A DNA stretch of 64,000 bases from Berkiella sp964496435 (GTDB lineage: Bacteria > Pseudomonadota > Gammaproteobacteria > Berkiellales > Berkiellaceae). A program made the position numbers and the translations under genes. The stretch spans positions 1 through 64,000 of the forward strand of contig CAZBZP010000015.1 in assembly GCA_964496435.1 (NCBI GenBank), read 5' to 3'. The notes below the pieces were generated by a model that ran no database searches, was not told the DNA's origin, and worked only from the letters and a program-made list of their open reading frames with translations. Within the stretch, counting starts at the first letter, position 1. Every line of letters begins with the position of its first letter. Positions 42,019 to 50,565 of this stretch are shown in pieces.

Positions 42019-42089
42019 AATAACCTCAATTGTTAATCTCATTACTATTAATAATAGTATCTGCGCTGAATCAAACAATCTTCATCAAC

Positions 42090-42125
42090 AACCGCGTCAG
42101 CGGTAAAATGCTGTAGCCCACCCAA
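42090..42125. repeat. Dispersed repeat, short copy 2
   Basis: AACCGCGTCAGCGGT followed by AAAATGCTGTAGCCCACCCA; the element stops there. Same sequence as the left part of copies 1 and 3. Confidence 0.6.
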
Positions 42126-42143
42126 TAAAAAAATCTTTATCGA

Positions 42144-42236
42144 CCACCGCGTCAGCGGTGAAATGTAGTAGCCCACCCACGAGCGTTTTAACCGGCGAAG
42201 CCTTTTAGGCGAAGACGGTTAAGCGAGGCGGTGGGG
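42144..42236. repeat. Dispersed repeat, copy 3
   Basis: ACCACCGCGTCAGCGGTG (which is itself a hairpin), then AAATGTAGTAGCCCACCCA, then an inner inverted repeat (TTAACCG/CGGTTAA), ending AGGCGGTGGGG. The 42019-42349 spacer otherwise holds only copy 2 and the terminator. Confidence 0.6.
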
Positions 42237-42284
42237 CATACAAAGATGACAACGCCGTATAAAAGCAAAAGGGGATGCAAAAAC

Positions 42285-42316
42285 AAAAAAAAACGGGAGG
42301 ATTTTAAGTCCTCCCG
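42285..42316 (-). terminator. Terminator of the 42350 outer-membrane protein gene
   Basis: CGGGAGGA/TCCTCCCG stem (42294-42316) with a seven-base loop. On the minus strand it is followed by a run of nine T (42285-42293). Confidence 0.9.
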
Positions 42317-42349
42317 CGCAACATCAGTCGAGGTGTTTAAAACTTTATC

Positions 42350-43450
42350 TTAGGAATTATGGCCGCCAAGCTTAAAGCGTAAGAATGGACCATATTTACC
42401 CCAGTCTTGCGCAGCGCCTAAGTAAGGCGCGAATCCTGCCAGAACAACTGGAGAATCATCAAGACCACTACCACCGTGAGGCTGGTACATGGTATTACCA
42501 TTCTTGAACACGTTAAACATGTTCATGTATTTCATACCCAAGGACACATCCCATTTCATGCCATGCATTTCACGACGAAATGCGCAGCTGTATTTCAAGC
42601 CAAATTCAATGTCCACTTTACCAACCAAGGAATCACTTTCAGTAGGTTCATAATCATAAACATTACCTACGATGCCACCTTGAAGTCCATCCAAACGTTG
42701 GGTGAATTTATTATCCATTTGGATAATGGCAGTGTTAGCACCAGCAAATGCTTGCCAATGTGGGCCCCAGAAGAACCAATGGCTCATGAAACCAAAACCA
42801 GGTCCAAAGCCCCACACTTTATTTTCGGTTGTTCTGCCAAGTTGCGTACCATTTACTGCGGCATTGGTTTCACCAACTTGCTGTCTTAGTCTGTCATATT
42901 CGAAGAAGGCACTTACATCTAAGCAGAATCTATCGCCAAAATGTAAATCGTGGATAGCGCCTAATCTGATTTCATGATATTTAAGCTCATAATCTGTTGT
43001 CGACACCGTTGATTCGAGTACACCATCAACTAATGGGAAAAGACCAAGATTGCGCAGATCAGTATCACCTTGGTATTGATTATTTACATAATGATCATAG
43101 CTCAAGAAAATACGGGTATGATGATGGGGCAAGCGATAGCTAATACCCAATGCATAGTCCCAATCGTTGTTAGGCTCTAAAAAGTAATGATTGTGCGCGC
43201 CATCAAAATTTACCTGCGTAGGTGGTGTAGCATAATCTCCTACGCTTAAACCATTGTTACTGGGTCTCATATAGGTTACATCAACCCACGCAGCGATTTG
43301 ATCAGCAACGCTGTGATGATGATGTGCATGTTGATGTTTATGGTGATGATGATGATGGTGAGGATGTTGCGTAACAGCTAATGCAGCAACCGGTGCAGCC
43401 AAACTCACTGCTACCATCGTTCCAAATGTAACCTTGAGCGCTTTTTTCAT
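42350..43450 (-). CDS. Lpg1974-type outer-membrane protein with poly-histidine N-terminus
   Basis: Predicted beta-barrel pore of the Legionella Lpg1974 / major-outer-membrane-protein-like family. Signal peptide MKKALKVTFGTMVAVSLAAP, cleavage near AALA. The mature N-terminus carries about 16 histidines in some 22 residues (TQHPHHHHHHHKHQHAHHHH), then WVDVTYMRPSNNGLSVGDYAT, alternating strands, and the family end APYLGAAQDWGKYGPFLRFKLGG. 366 residues. GGAC lies at good spacing before the ATG. Closely related to the next gene at 43919, a tandem duplication. Metal binding by the histidine tract is inference. Confidence 0.88.
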   Translation of the reverse strand: MKKALKVTFGTMVAVSLAAPVAALAVTQHPHHHHHHHKHQHAHHHHSVADQIAAWVDVTYMRPSNNGLSVGDYATPPTQVNFDGAHNHYFLEPNNDWDYALGISYRLPHHHTRIFLSYDHYVNNQYQGDTDLRNLGLFPLVDGVLESTVSTTDYELKYHEIRLGAIHDLHFGDRFCLDVSAFFEYDRLRQQVGETNAAVNGTQLGRTTENKVWGFGPGFGFMSHWFFWGPHWQAFAGANTAIIQMDNKFTQRLDGLQGGIVGNVYDYEPTESDSLVGKVDIEFGLKYSCAFRREMHGMKWDVSLGMKYMNMFNVFKNGNTMYQPHGGSGLDDSPVVLAGFAPYLGAAQDWGKYGPFLRFKLGGHNS

Positions 43451-43864
43451 GAGAGAGTCCTTATTAAAGTCCTAAAGATATATAAACGAAATCTTTTCTT
43501 AGGCATGTGTTTGCACAACCATCTGCATTTCTTGCCTCATCTGTTTCGAAGTAAAGTACACGATTTATCAGCTCAACAACTAAGAACAAAACAATCTTAA
43601 CTAAACTACCGACAAATGTAAGAAAAGGAACAAATATGCATTAAAGTTAGGCTAGTACAGGAATTGGAGATCAGCAAAAGCTAACGAATGTTAGCTTGTT
43701 GGCTAATTAATTTGCACAATTTAATATGGCTGCTTTTTGCCAGCAGATTACTGTTAGACAAGGCGTAGAATTTTTTTGAAACAGGAGTGTACATCTGAGT
43801 ACATGACTGTTTTAAAAAAATGAAGACAACGCAGTATAAAAGTAAGCTGCGAAGCAAAAAAAGG
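43451..43864. other. Spacer between the two outer-membrane protein genes
   Basis: No convincing gene. It holds the leader of the 42350 gene, a small inverted repeat AAGCTAAC/GTTAGCTT at 43678-43697, and a segment (about 43820-43845, GACAACGCAGTATAAAAG) similar to DNA at about 42247-42265, the downstream flank of the other copy. So the duplication included flanking DNA. Confidence 0.5.
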
Positions 43865-43893
43865 AGAAAAAAAACGGGAGCCAAGGCTCCCGT
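43865..43893 (-). terminator. Terminator of the 43919 outer-membrane protein gene
   Basis: ACGGGAGCC/GGCTCCCGT stem (43874-43893) with a two-base loop and, on the minus strand, a T run at 43866-43873. Confidence 0.88.
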
Positions 43894-43918
43894 TTCTCTA
43901 AGAAAGTGCTTCTTAGTA

Positions 43919-44983
43919 TTAAGAGTGAGCACCACCCAATGTGAAGCGTAAGAATGGACCATATTTGCCCCAATCTTGTGCTGCACCAAGGTAAGGTGCA
44001 AAGTTTTCATAACCACCCTGTTGGATTTGAGCGGTTGTTGTGGGTAAAGGCTGGTACATGGTATTGCCATTTTTGAACACATTAAACATGTTCATATAAC
44101 GCATACCTAAGGAAACATCCCATTTAGCGCCATGCATTTCACGTCTGAAAGCACAATGGTAGTTAACACCAAATTCAATATCTACTTTACCAACAATGGA
44201 GTCAGTGCCATAAGGTTCATAGTCATAACCATGGCCAGCAGCATTACCGTTATTATTATTAATCACAACGAATTCTTGGCTAAAGTTATTGTCTGTTTTC
44301 AACAAGGTGGTATTAGCACCTGCAAATACGTGCCAATGTGGGTTATGCGCGTACCAACGGGTCATGAAACCAACACCAGGACCAAAACCTTTTACAAGGT
44401 TTTCGGTTTGTCTTGCTCTGACGTTACCACCAGCATCTCTTGAAATAAATTCACCAAATTCTTGTTTAACACGTGAGTATTCAAAGAAAGCTAATAAATC
44501 TAAGCAGAAACGATCACCAAAGTGTAAATCATGAATCGCACCAACGCGGAATTCATGTGCTGATAAATCATAATTAACAATGCCTTGAGTTTGGGACAAT
44601 ACACCTGGGTTGATTTCAGGAGATATGCCTAGGTTTCTTACATTGATATCGCCTTCATGGTGATCATCGAAATCGGTGTGATCATAGCTTAAGAAAGCGC
44701 GTGTATGACTATGTGGGAAACGGTAGGTCAAGCCAAAAGCATAATCAAAAGCAGTATCTGGCTCGATGAAATAATGATTTCTTGCACCATCAAAAATAGT
44801 ATCGGTTGGTATGGTTGCATAATCGCCCACGCTCAAGCCATTGTTGCTTGGTTGCATGTAGGTTGCTTCAATCCAACCTGCTACATGACCTAAGGCGTCA
44901 TGATAATGCGCAGACGCTGCGATAGGTGCAGCCATGCTTACTGCTAGCATCGTACCAAACGTAACCTTGAGTGCTTTTTTCAT
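43919..44983 (-). CDS. Lpg1974-type outer-membrane protein, second copy
   Basis: Paralogue of the 42350 protein: same signal peptide start (MKKALKVTFGTMLAVSMAAP), YMQPSNNGLSVGDYAT, HEFRVGAIHDLHFGDRFCLD, REMHGAKWDVSLGMRYMNMF and the end APYLGAAQDWGKYGPFLRFTLGG. Its mature N-terminus is only mildly His-containing (AHYHDALGHVAG), so the poly-His tract is specific to the other copy. 354 residues. The ATG at 44983 follows AAGGAC; a longer ORF to 45025 is unlikely. Probably an abundant porin or surface protein. Confidence 0.88.
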   Translation of the reverse strand: MKKALKVTFGTMLAVSMAAPIAASAHYHDALGHVAGWIEATYMQPSNNGLSVGDYATIPTDTIFDGARNHYFIEPDTAFDYAFGLTYRFPHSHTRAFLSYDHTDFDDHHEGDINVRNLGISPEINPGVLSQTQGIVNYDLSAHEFRVGAIHDLHFGDRFCLDLLAFFEYSRVKQEFGEFISRDAGGNVRARQTENLVKGFGPGVGFMTRWYAHNPHWHVFAGANTTLLKTDNNFSQEFVVINNNNGNAAGHGYDYEPYGTDSIVGKVDIEFGVNYHCAFRREMHGAKWDVSLGMRYMNMFNVFKNGNTMYQPLPTTTAQIQQGGYENFAPYLGAAQDWGKYGPFLRFTLGGAHS

Positions 44984-45430
44984 GAGACAGTCCTTATAAA
45001 CAAAAATAAAAAAACTTTTTTCCATGTAAGAGACATGAATAAGCTGAAATCATGTATTGGAGATAGACTACCATAGGATGAGGGAAGATACACAAGACTA
45101 TATGAAAAAAAATTTGCGTTAAGTGAAGATGTGTACTACGAGAAATTTTTGTTGGATAGTTTGATTAGAAAAAATTTACATATTTGTTAGGGGTGAGTAT
45201 TAAGTAGTCTGCCTAGGCAGGCATGTATAAAACGTAATTTATAAAACAATTAATGAGAGGATGTGTTTTTGAGATGCCCGCCTGCGCCAAGAGGCAAGGT
45301 ACTGACAGTCCCGCTTCGCCTAAGAGGCAAGAACTGACAGTCCCGCTTCGCTCAGAAGCTACGCAGGACACAAATTACACTAACTCGCTTTGCGCGATTT
45401 TCAATCGCTTAAGCGACTAAGTGTAATTAG
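44984..45430. repeat. Repeat-rich spacer with 32-bp direct repeats
   Basis: No gene seen. AAGAGGCAAGGTACTGACAG followed by TCCCGCTTCGC (45289-45319) is repeated almost unchanged at 45322-45350. A 12-bp palindrome CTGCCTAGGCAG lies at about 45209-45220. At 45376-45430 an imperfect inverted repeat (AATTACACTAAC/CTAAGTGTAATT) sits at the tRNA-Lys 3' end and may end its transcript. The part nearest 44983 must hold the promoter of the outer-membrane protein. Confidence 0.6.
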
Positions 45431-45506
45431 TGGTGGGTCGTGATGGATTCGAACCATCGACCAACAGATTAAAAGTCTGCTGCTCTACCGACTGAGCTAA
45501 CGACCC
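45431..45506 (-). tRNA. tRNA-Lys (anticodon TTT, CCA encoded)
   Basis: On the minus strand it starts GGGTCGT TAGCTCAGT and ends ACGACCC A CCA with CCA encoded. The anticodon loop CTTTTAA gives TTT. T loop GGTTCGAATCC is standard. 76 bases. Confidence 0.96.
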
Positions 45507-45578
45507 TAAACACAGGCCAGCATCATACATCAAACTCATCAAAGTTCAAAGGATAACCTGCTCTGTTTTTTATTGACC

Positions 45579-46508
45579 TCAGTTAGGGCTGTTTCTTCTT
45601 GGTGTTTGTGTGTCCACATTTTGAACAATTGCTGGATTTTGTCCTTGTGGTTGATTTGCGCCGCCTTGATTTTGACTGCGCTGAAAATTGGGAACCAAAG
45701 GCCCCTGAACTGGCGTTGCTGTTGTTGGCACCACGGGCTGTGCTGACTGCCCTGCTGAGGCATCAAATTGCTGAGGAACTGAACTTTGTCCTAAGTTCGG
45801 GTTCGGGTCCGGATTTGGGCTGTTGCCTGCTTGGTTTGGCTGAACTGGCTGGACTTGAGCTGCTAGATCTTCAGGGCCAAATACATCCGGGTACATTTGC
45901 ACTAAAAGTTGCTTACCCAGCGTTAAGTAAAGACCAGCTATGGTGCCAAAACCGACCGCCGCTTTAAAAGCAATCGCCGGCGCAAAGCCTAAGGTAGTGC
46001 CTGCGAGCACAAAGAGAAAGGGGGCAACATTGGCAAATTTATCTAAGGCCTTTGCAAGGGTTCTCTTATCGGGGTTTGAAAAGCCCAAGGTGTTGGTTTT
46101 ATAACCGTGGTAAAGGGTCCACCCTATTGATGCTACAGGGGCTGCAATCAAAATTGCCGTGCTATAGGGGGCTAAAAAAGTCGGCAAAATATTCTGTAAA
46201 AGCGCAGTTGGGTAGTTTACAAACAGCATTTTTATAAAATTCCCTAAAACGGAATTTGCTGCATAAGCGAGGCCAAAAGAACAAGTTGCGGTAAATGCGC
46301 CGAATAAAAAGGAGCCTACAAAAGAAAAAAAGATATTGGCATTGAATACCCTTTTATTGCGATCGGTCATCATATTTTCCCAGCGCGCGATATTCGCCCT
46401 TCTTCTGGCTTCAATCACCTCAGGAGACTCCTGAGCTGGTCGCGAAGACACAACGGGAGGGGTATTTGATGGGGCGGCTTGCCCTGCTGTTGCACCATTA
46501 TTCAACAT
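45579..46508 (-). CDS. Membrane protein with Pro/Gln/Asn-rich tail, unknown function
   Basis: No family recognised. 309 residues. Residues 1-50 are a polar, Pro-rich N-terminus; residues about 55-205 contain four to six hydrophobic helices (IFFSFVGSFLFGAFTATCSF, then STAILIAAPVASIGWTLYHG, FLFVLAGTTLGFAPAIAF). Residues 210-309 are low-complexity Pro/Gln/Asn-rich (NPDPNPNLGQ, QNQGGANQPQGQ). The layout, helices flanked by disordered polar tails, occurs in some Dot/Icm effectors that insert into host membranes, but this is only an analogy. Lies alone between tRNA-Lys and the tandem repeats. Confidence 0.65.
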   Translation of the reverse strand: MLNNGATAGQAAPSNTPPVVSSRPAQESPEVIEARRRANIARWENMMTDRNKRVFNANIFFSFVGSFLFGAFTATCSFGLAYAANSVLGNFIKMLFVNYPTALLQNILPTFLAPYSTAILIAAPVASIGWTLYHGYKTNTLGFSNPDKRTLAKALDKFANVAPFLFVLAGTTLGFAPAIAFKAAVGFGTIAGLYLTLGKQLLVQMYPDVFGPEDLAAQVQPVQPNQAGNSPNPDPNPNLGQSSVPQQFDASAGQSAQPVVPTTATPVQGPLVPNFQRSQNQGGANQPQGQNPAIVQNVDTQTPRRNSPN

Positions 46509-46639
46509 TTTTATGACTCACAGACCGATATACTGCCTAATTTGAGGGATAAAACTAACATGTTACCAGACGGATGTCAACCGACTAAATCACCCTGCTT
46601 GGCCTAAAAGGCTAGATTGGGCAAGAATTGGGGGGATCC

Positions 46640-46890
46640 TCAAACTGGGATCTTATAAAAAATCGTTCTAGTTTGGAGTTAGGCGCGGCGCCAAGCGAGA
46701 GAATCCCCAGGAGCGTACGCTTTTTGGTACATAAAGCTTAAGTTCAAACTGGGATCTTAAAAAATCGTTCTAGTTTGGAGTTAGGCGCGGCGCCAAGCGA
46801 GAGAATCCCCAGGAGTGTACGCTTTGGTACATGACTGGGGTGAATGAGCGACGGCAACAAAGCCTAAGTTCAAACTGGGACGATTTTTAG
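46640..46890. repeat. Tandem repeats of about 104 bp (two full, one partial)
   Basis: Unit begins TCAAACTGGGATCTT at 46640 and again at 46744 (period 104), with TCTAGTTTGGAGTTAGGCGC and AGCGAGAGAATCCCCAGGAG shared by both. A third start at 46870 (TCAAACTGGGACGATTTTT) is cut off near the cpoB end. The unit contains GGCGC palindromes. This fills the 46509-46886 spacer; no gene is seen there. Confidence 0.8.
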
Positions 46891-47744
46891 TGGCCTTCTT
46901 GCTGGAGCCTCTGTATCCGCGAATCCGCCAGCTGCGCCGAAGTTGTGCCTGGATATTGGGTTTTAACCATATTGAGGAGTTCTTGGCAGCGTTTCCATTG
47001 GCCTTTGTTATATTCTACGTAGCCTAGTTTGAGCAAAGAATCAGCGGCTTTGGGATGCTGAGGATATTGTTTATATACGACCGAGAAAGCATCTGCGGCT
47101 TTATCAAGCACGCCTTTGGTCAAATAAATTTCGCCTAACCAATATTGAGCATTAGGCGCATATTTTCCTTGTGGGGATTGAGCCAACATGCCATTAAAAA
47201 CTCTTATCGCACCGTCATAATCTTTGTTTTGTAATAAACGGTAACCTTCTTGGTAGGCTTTTTCATCATTAACTGAATTAGAAGCATTGACAGCAGCCGT
47301 TGTTACTACAGGCTCTGGCTGATCATGCACAAATTTGCTTGCGGCATTTAAATCGATAGTGTTTTGGGCTTTTACTGCATTTGCAGCAGCAGGCTCGCCA
47401 ATATCTAAGTTCGTGGGTGCAGCTTTTGCCGTTGTTGCAGAACCTTCACGAAGTCTCTTATCCAAATCCATGTAGAGCTTCTTTTGTTGCTCTTGCATTT
47501 GTTGCATTTGATAAGACTGTTCTTCTACTTTGCCACGCAGTTCTTGCATTTCTCTTTGCAGATACTCAACTCTTTGCATAGTTTCTAAAGAGGTATTTTG
47601 CATACTCTCATTAGCTTGTTCTGAGTAGGTGTTTCTTGCAGAAGAGGATGAGCGAGATTCAACATAAGCAGCAGCAGAAGCTACCCCTGAATAAATCAGG
47701 GATAGCCCAAGTAGAAAAGTTGCGTTAATCAACTTATTCTTCAT
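46887..47744 (-). CDS. cpoB: Cell division coordinator CpoB (YbgF)
   Basis: Periplasmic protein that links Tol-Pal to peptidoglycan synthesis at the septum. Signal peptide (LINATFLLGLSLIYSGVASA), a coiled-coil trimerisation region (residues about 40-95, METMQRVEYLQREMQ, rich in Gln), a linker, then three TPR repeats in the last 120 residues (AYQEGYRLLQNKDYDGAIRV, APNAQYWLGEIYLTKG, AADSLLKLGYVEYNKG). About 285 residues. ATG at 47744 overlaps the pal stop by 11 bases. Last gene of the tol-pal cluster. Confidence 0.93.
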   Translation of the reverse strand: MKNKLINATFLLGLSLIYSGVASAAAYVESRSSSSARNTYSEQANESMQNTSLETMQRVEYLQREMQELRGKVEEQSYQMQQMQEQQKKLYMDLDKRLREGSATTAKAAPTNLDIGEPAAANAVKAQNTIDLNAASKFVHDQPEPVVTTAAVNASNSVNDEKAYQEGYRLLQNKDYDGAIRVFNGMLAQSPQGKYAPNAQYWLGEIYLTKGVLDKAADAFSVVYKQYPQHPKAADSLLKLGYVEYNKGQWKRCQELLNMVKTQYPGTTSAQLADSRIQRLQQEGH

Positions 47745-48237
47745 ATACAATCACAGCACGACGATTGAGTGCTTTGTCTTCTGCTGAATGGCCAAGTGAA
47801 TCTGGTTTTTCTTTACCAAAGCTAACTGTAGCGAGTTGGTTGCCAGAAACGCCTTGTGACATTAAAGCGTTAGCCACTGCACGAGCACGTCTTTCACCGA
47901 GTGCAACGTTATATTCACGGCTTCCGTTTTCGTCAGTATGACCTTCTACACGAATACGACGATTACCGTTTTGCTTTAAGTATTCAGCGTGAGCATAAAC
48001 TACTTCATAGTCGGCTTGACGGATATCTGATCTGTCGTAGTCGAAATAGATTTTACGTTTTGCCATCATGTCACGCGCTGCGTCATCTGCTGCAAAACCT
48101 GCACCTTCGCCTGCTCCTCTTGAGTCAGCGCCGTATGCACCATCTTTGCCGCCATGTTTAGCATTATGAGAACAACCCACAACGCCTAAGCATAATGCAA
48201 CACCTACCACTAAATGACGCAACCCCCGAATTTGCAT
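47734..48237 (-). CDS. pal: Peptidoglycan-associated lipoprotein Pal
   Basis: Outer-membrane lipoprotein that holds the membrane to peptidoglycan and binds TolB. Signal with lipobox GVVGC (Cys22), a Gly/Ala/Asp-rich linker, then an OmpA-C domain: YFDYDRSDIRQADYEVV, VEGHTDENGSREYNVALGERRA and KALNRRAVI carry the diaminopimelate-binding residues. 167 residues. Between tolB and cpoB as usual. Confidence 0.97.
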   Translation of the reverse strand: MQIRGLRHLVVGVALCLGVVGCSHNAKHGGKDGAYGADSRGAGEGAGFAADDAARDMMAKRKIYFDYDRSDIRQADYEVVYAHAEYLKQNGNRRIRVEGHTDENGSREYNVALGERRARAVANALMSQGVSGNQLATVSFGKEKPDSLGHSAEDKALNRRAVIVYEE

Positions 48238-48283
48238 GTTTGACTCCTTACCTATTATTAATTATAAAAACTTGTATTCTATC

Positions 48284-49663
48284 TCAAGAGAGAAACGGTG
48301 ACCATGCTGGTTCCTGAACACTACCTTCACGCGCTGGCAGGCGTAATTGTCCACGACCATCAAGCGTCACTAACCCTAAAACGTGGCGTTCGCCATCTTG
48401 CGTGCCATAGAGTACCATAGCGCCGTTAGGAGACAAGGTGGGTGATTCATCTAATCTAGCATGAGTCAGAACTGTAACCTGCCCTGACATCAAATCTAAA
48501 CTCGCAATATGAAACTGATCCTGCTTATCTTCACGATGCATCATCACTAGATACTTGCCATCCGGTGTTAACATCGGTCTGGCATTGTAATTTCCAATGA
48601 AGGTAACTCTGTCGATTTTTCTGGTAGCTAAATCTAACCTATATATCTGCGGTTTACCACCTCGATTGGAAGTAAAGTATAAACATCTACCATCAGCAGA
48701 CCATGCTGGCTCAGTATCGATGGAATATCCATCGGTTATTTGAGTTAGTTCCTTACTTACAATATCCATCATATAAAGCTTGGGTGTTCCGGTTTTGGAC
48801 AAGACCAAAGCGAGCTTACGTCCATCTGGTGACCAAGCTGGCGCGCCGTTGATACCTGCAAAGTGAGATAACAAGTTACGCTTGCCTGTCGCAACATCGG
48901 TAATATAAATCTCTGCTCTGTTTCTTTCGAAAGATACATAAGCTAAACGACGACCATCACCAGACCAAGAAGGTGACATAATAGGCTGTTTTGAGGTCAC
49001 TAAACTTACAGGATTAAAACCATCGGCATCTGCCACTTCTAAACTATATTGGTTACCTTGCATTGTTTTAGTAACCATGACGTAGGCAATACGTGTTGAG
49101 AAGGCGCCACGAATACCGGTTAATTTTTCATAAACGATATCACTGATATGATGCGCCAGTGCACGAAAATCTTGTCTGCGAATGCCATTAAATGATTTAT
49201 CAATGAGCACTGTGCCATTTTTAACCATCAATTCGCCATCGCGTAATTGTTCTTGCCCATTGGTGACGTTGTAAACATCTAAGAGCTTAAACTTAATGGT
49301 ATAGGCATCGTTACCCGTTGGGATCACTTGTCCAATGACTAAGTTTTCTGCCCCAATGGTTTGCCAAAGGCCCACATCTAATTCTTGTTGTGGTGAGCGA
49401 ATGGTGGGGAATTGCTCTGGATACAAAGGTGAAAATCGACCTGACATTTTAAGATCATTACGCACAACGGTGGCGATTTCTTCAAAGGAGCCACCTGGTT
49501 TTTTAGCGGCTAAATCTTGCACACTCGTTGCCACAGCAATGGGCACCCCTGCTGCTTCACCATTTGTGATTTCAATATTGAGGCGTGCATTAGCATAGGT
49601 GCTCACGAGTAAGAGCGAGCCCAGTATTATTCTTTTTAGAGATACAACTCTTAACAAACTCAC
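48284..49663 (-). CDS. tolB: Tol-Pal system protein TolB
   Basis: Periplasmic beta-propeller that shuttles between Pal and TolA. Signal peptide (ILGSLLLVSTYANA), an N-terminal two-layer domain, then five to six WD40-like propeller blades with repeated SWSGDGRRLAYVS, WSPDGRKLALVLS, WSADGRCLYFTS, LTPDGKYLVMM and LSPNGAMVLYGT motifs. Start is a GTG at 49663 with a strong GGAGG site inside the end of tolA; the genes overlap by four bases (GTGA). 459 residues, slightly longer than E. coli TolB. Confidence 0.96.
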   Translation of the reverse strand: MSLLRVVSLKRIILGSLLLVSTYANARLNIEITNGEAAGVPIAVATSVQDLAAKKPGGSFEEIATVVRNDLKMSGRFSPLYPEQFPTIRSPQQELDVGLWQTIGAENLVIGQVIPTGNDAYTIKFKLLDVYNVTNGQEQLRDGELMVKNGTVLIDKSFNGIRRQDFRALAHHISDIVYEKLTGIRGAFSTRIAYVMVTKTMQGNQYSLEVADADGFNPVSLVTSKQPIMSPSWSGDGRRLAYVSFERNRAEIYITDVATGKRNLLSHFAGINGAPAWSPDGRKLALVLSKTGTPKLYMMDIVSKELTQITDGYSIDTEPAWSADGRCLYFTSNRGGKPQIYRLDLATRKIDRVTFIGNYNARPMLTPDGKYLVMMHREDKQDQFHIASLDLMSGQVTVLTHARLDESPTLSPNGAMVLYGTQDGERHVLGLVTLDGRGQLRLPAREGSVQEPAWSPFLS

Positions 49664-50565
49664 GCTGCCTCCGGATGGAAAGTAAAGGTAAATTCACGAA
49701 ATTCTTTAGCTATGTTGGTGTCTTCAGGCATCGGCAAAGGAGAGGCCTTTTTAATAGCAAGTTCTGTTGAGCGATCAAACTCTATACTGCCACTGGATGT
49801 GATGATTTTGACTCCCACCACTTCGCCGGTTGGCAGTAATGTCACCAGCACTTTGCAAGTAAGGCCATCGTAATCAAAGCCAATTGGCTGGCGCCAATAT
49901 TGATGAATTTTATTTCTCATCATCAAGGCATAACGGGTAATCTCATTTTGTAAAACACGTGGATTAACCGCAGGGGCATTGGCTTGTTCATTTGCTTTTT
50001 GCTCTGCTTCTTTAGCTTGCTTTTCAGCCAGCTCTTTATTTTTTTGATCAGCTACTTCTTTTGCTTTTTGTTCAGCAACTTTTTTCTCTAACTCTGATTT
50101 TTTAAGCGCTTCTTCTTTTTGCTTTTGAATTTTCTTTAATTCTTCTTGTTCTTGCTTTAACTTAGCTTGTACTTCCTTTTCGCGCTTTTCTTCAGCAATT
50201 TTCTTTAGCTCAGCCTGCTTTTTAAGCTCTTCATTTTTCTTTTTTAACTCAATTGCCAAGGCTTCTTCTTTTTCACGCTTTTGTTGCGCTTCCTTTTCCT
50301 TTTGGGCAATGGCCTTTATGCGATTCTCTTCATCTTGACGCTTCTTGGCTTCTTTTTGCTCAAGGCGCTGCACTTCTTCTTGCAAGGATTTCTTGCTCAC
50401 CATCACCGCATCAATAATGGGTTTTTGTTCGCTTGGCTTGCTAGGAGGCGCAGATATATGAATCGTCTTTTCAAAGCTTAAAATCAGCAGCAATACAATC
50501 ACCGAATGGAAGGCGATAGAAAGTGCTAAAGAAATTTTTTCTGAACGACTGCGAACACGCTTCAT
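49660..50565 (-). CDS. tolA: Cell envelope protein TolA
   Basis: Inner-membrane protein that bridges to TolB across the periplasm. One transmembrane helix at residues about 13-30 (SLALSIAFHSVIVLLLILSF), a long Lys/Glu/Ala-rich helix (residues about 60-200), and the C-terminal TolA domain (RYALMMRNKIHQYWRQP, LTCKVLVTLLPTGEVVGVKI, FDRSTELAIKKASPLPMP). 301 residues. Overlaps tolR and tolB by four bases at each end, so the operon is translationally coupled. Confidence 0.95.
   Translation of the reverse strand: MKRVRSRSEKISLALSIAFHSVIVLLLILSFEKTIHISAPPSKPSEQKPIIDAVMVSKKSLQEEVQRLEQKEAKKRQDEENRIKAIAQKEKEAQQKREKEEALAIELKKKNEELKKQAELKKIAEEKREKEVQAKLKQEQEELKKIQKQKEEALKKSELEKKVAEQKAKEVADQKNKELAEKQAKEAEQKANEQANAPAVNPRVLQNEITRYALMMRNKIHQYWRQPIGFDYDGLTCKVLVTLLPTGEVVGVKIITSSGSIEFDRSTELAIKKASPLPMPEDTNIAKEFREFTFTFHPEAA

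Noticed and set aside
43681..44082. 133-residue minus-strand open frame overlapping the outer-membrane protein gene
   Set aside because: It overlaps the end of the well-supported 43919 gene in another frame, runs through the terminator, and has no recognisable protein features.
46640..46890. CRISPR array
   Set aside because: The repeats are about 104 bp, not 24-40 bp, and there are no unique spacers or cas genes.
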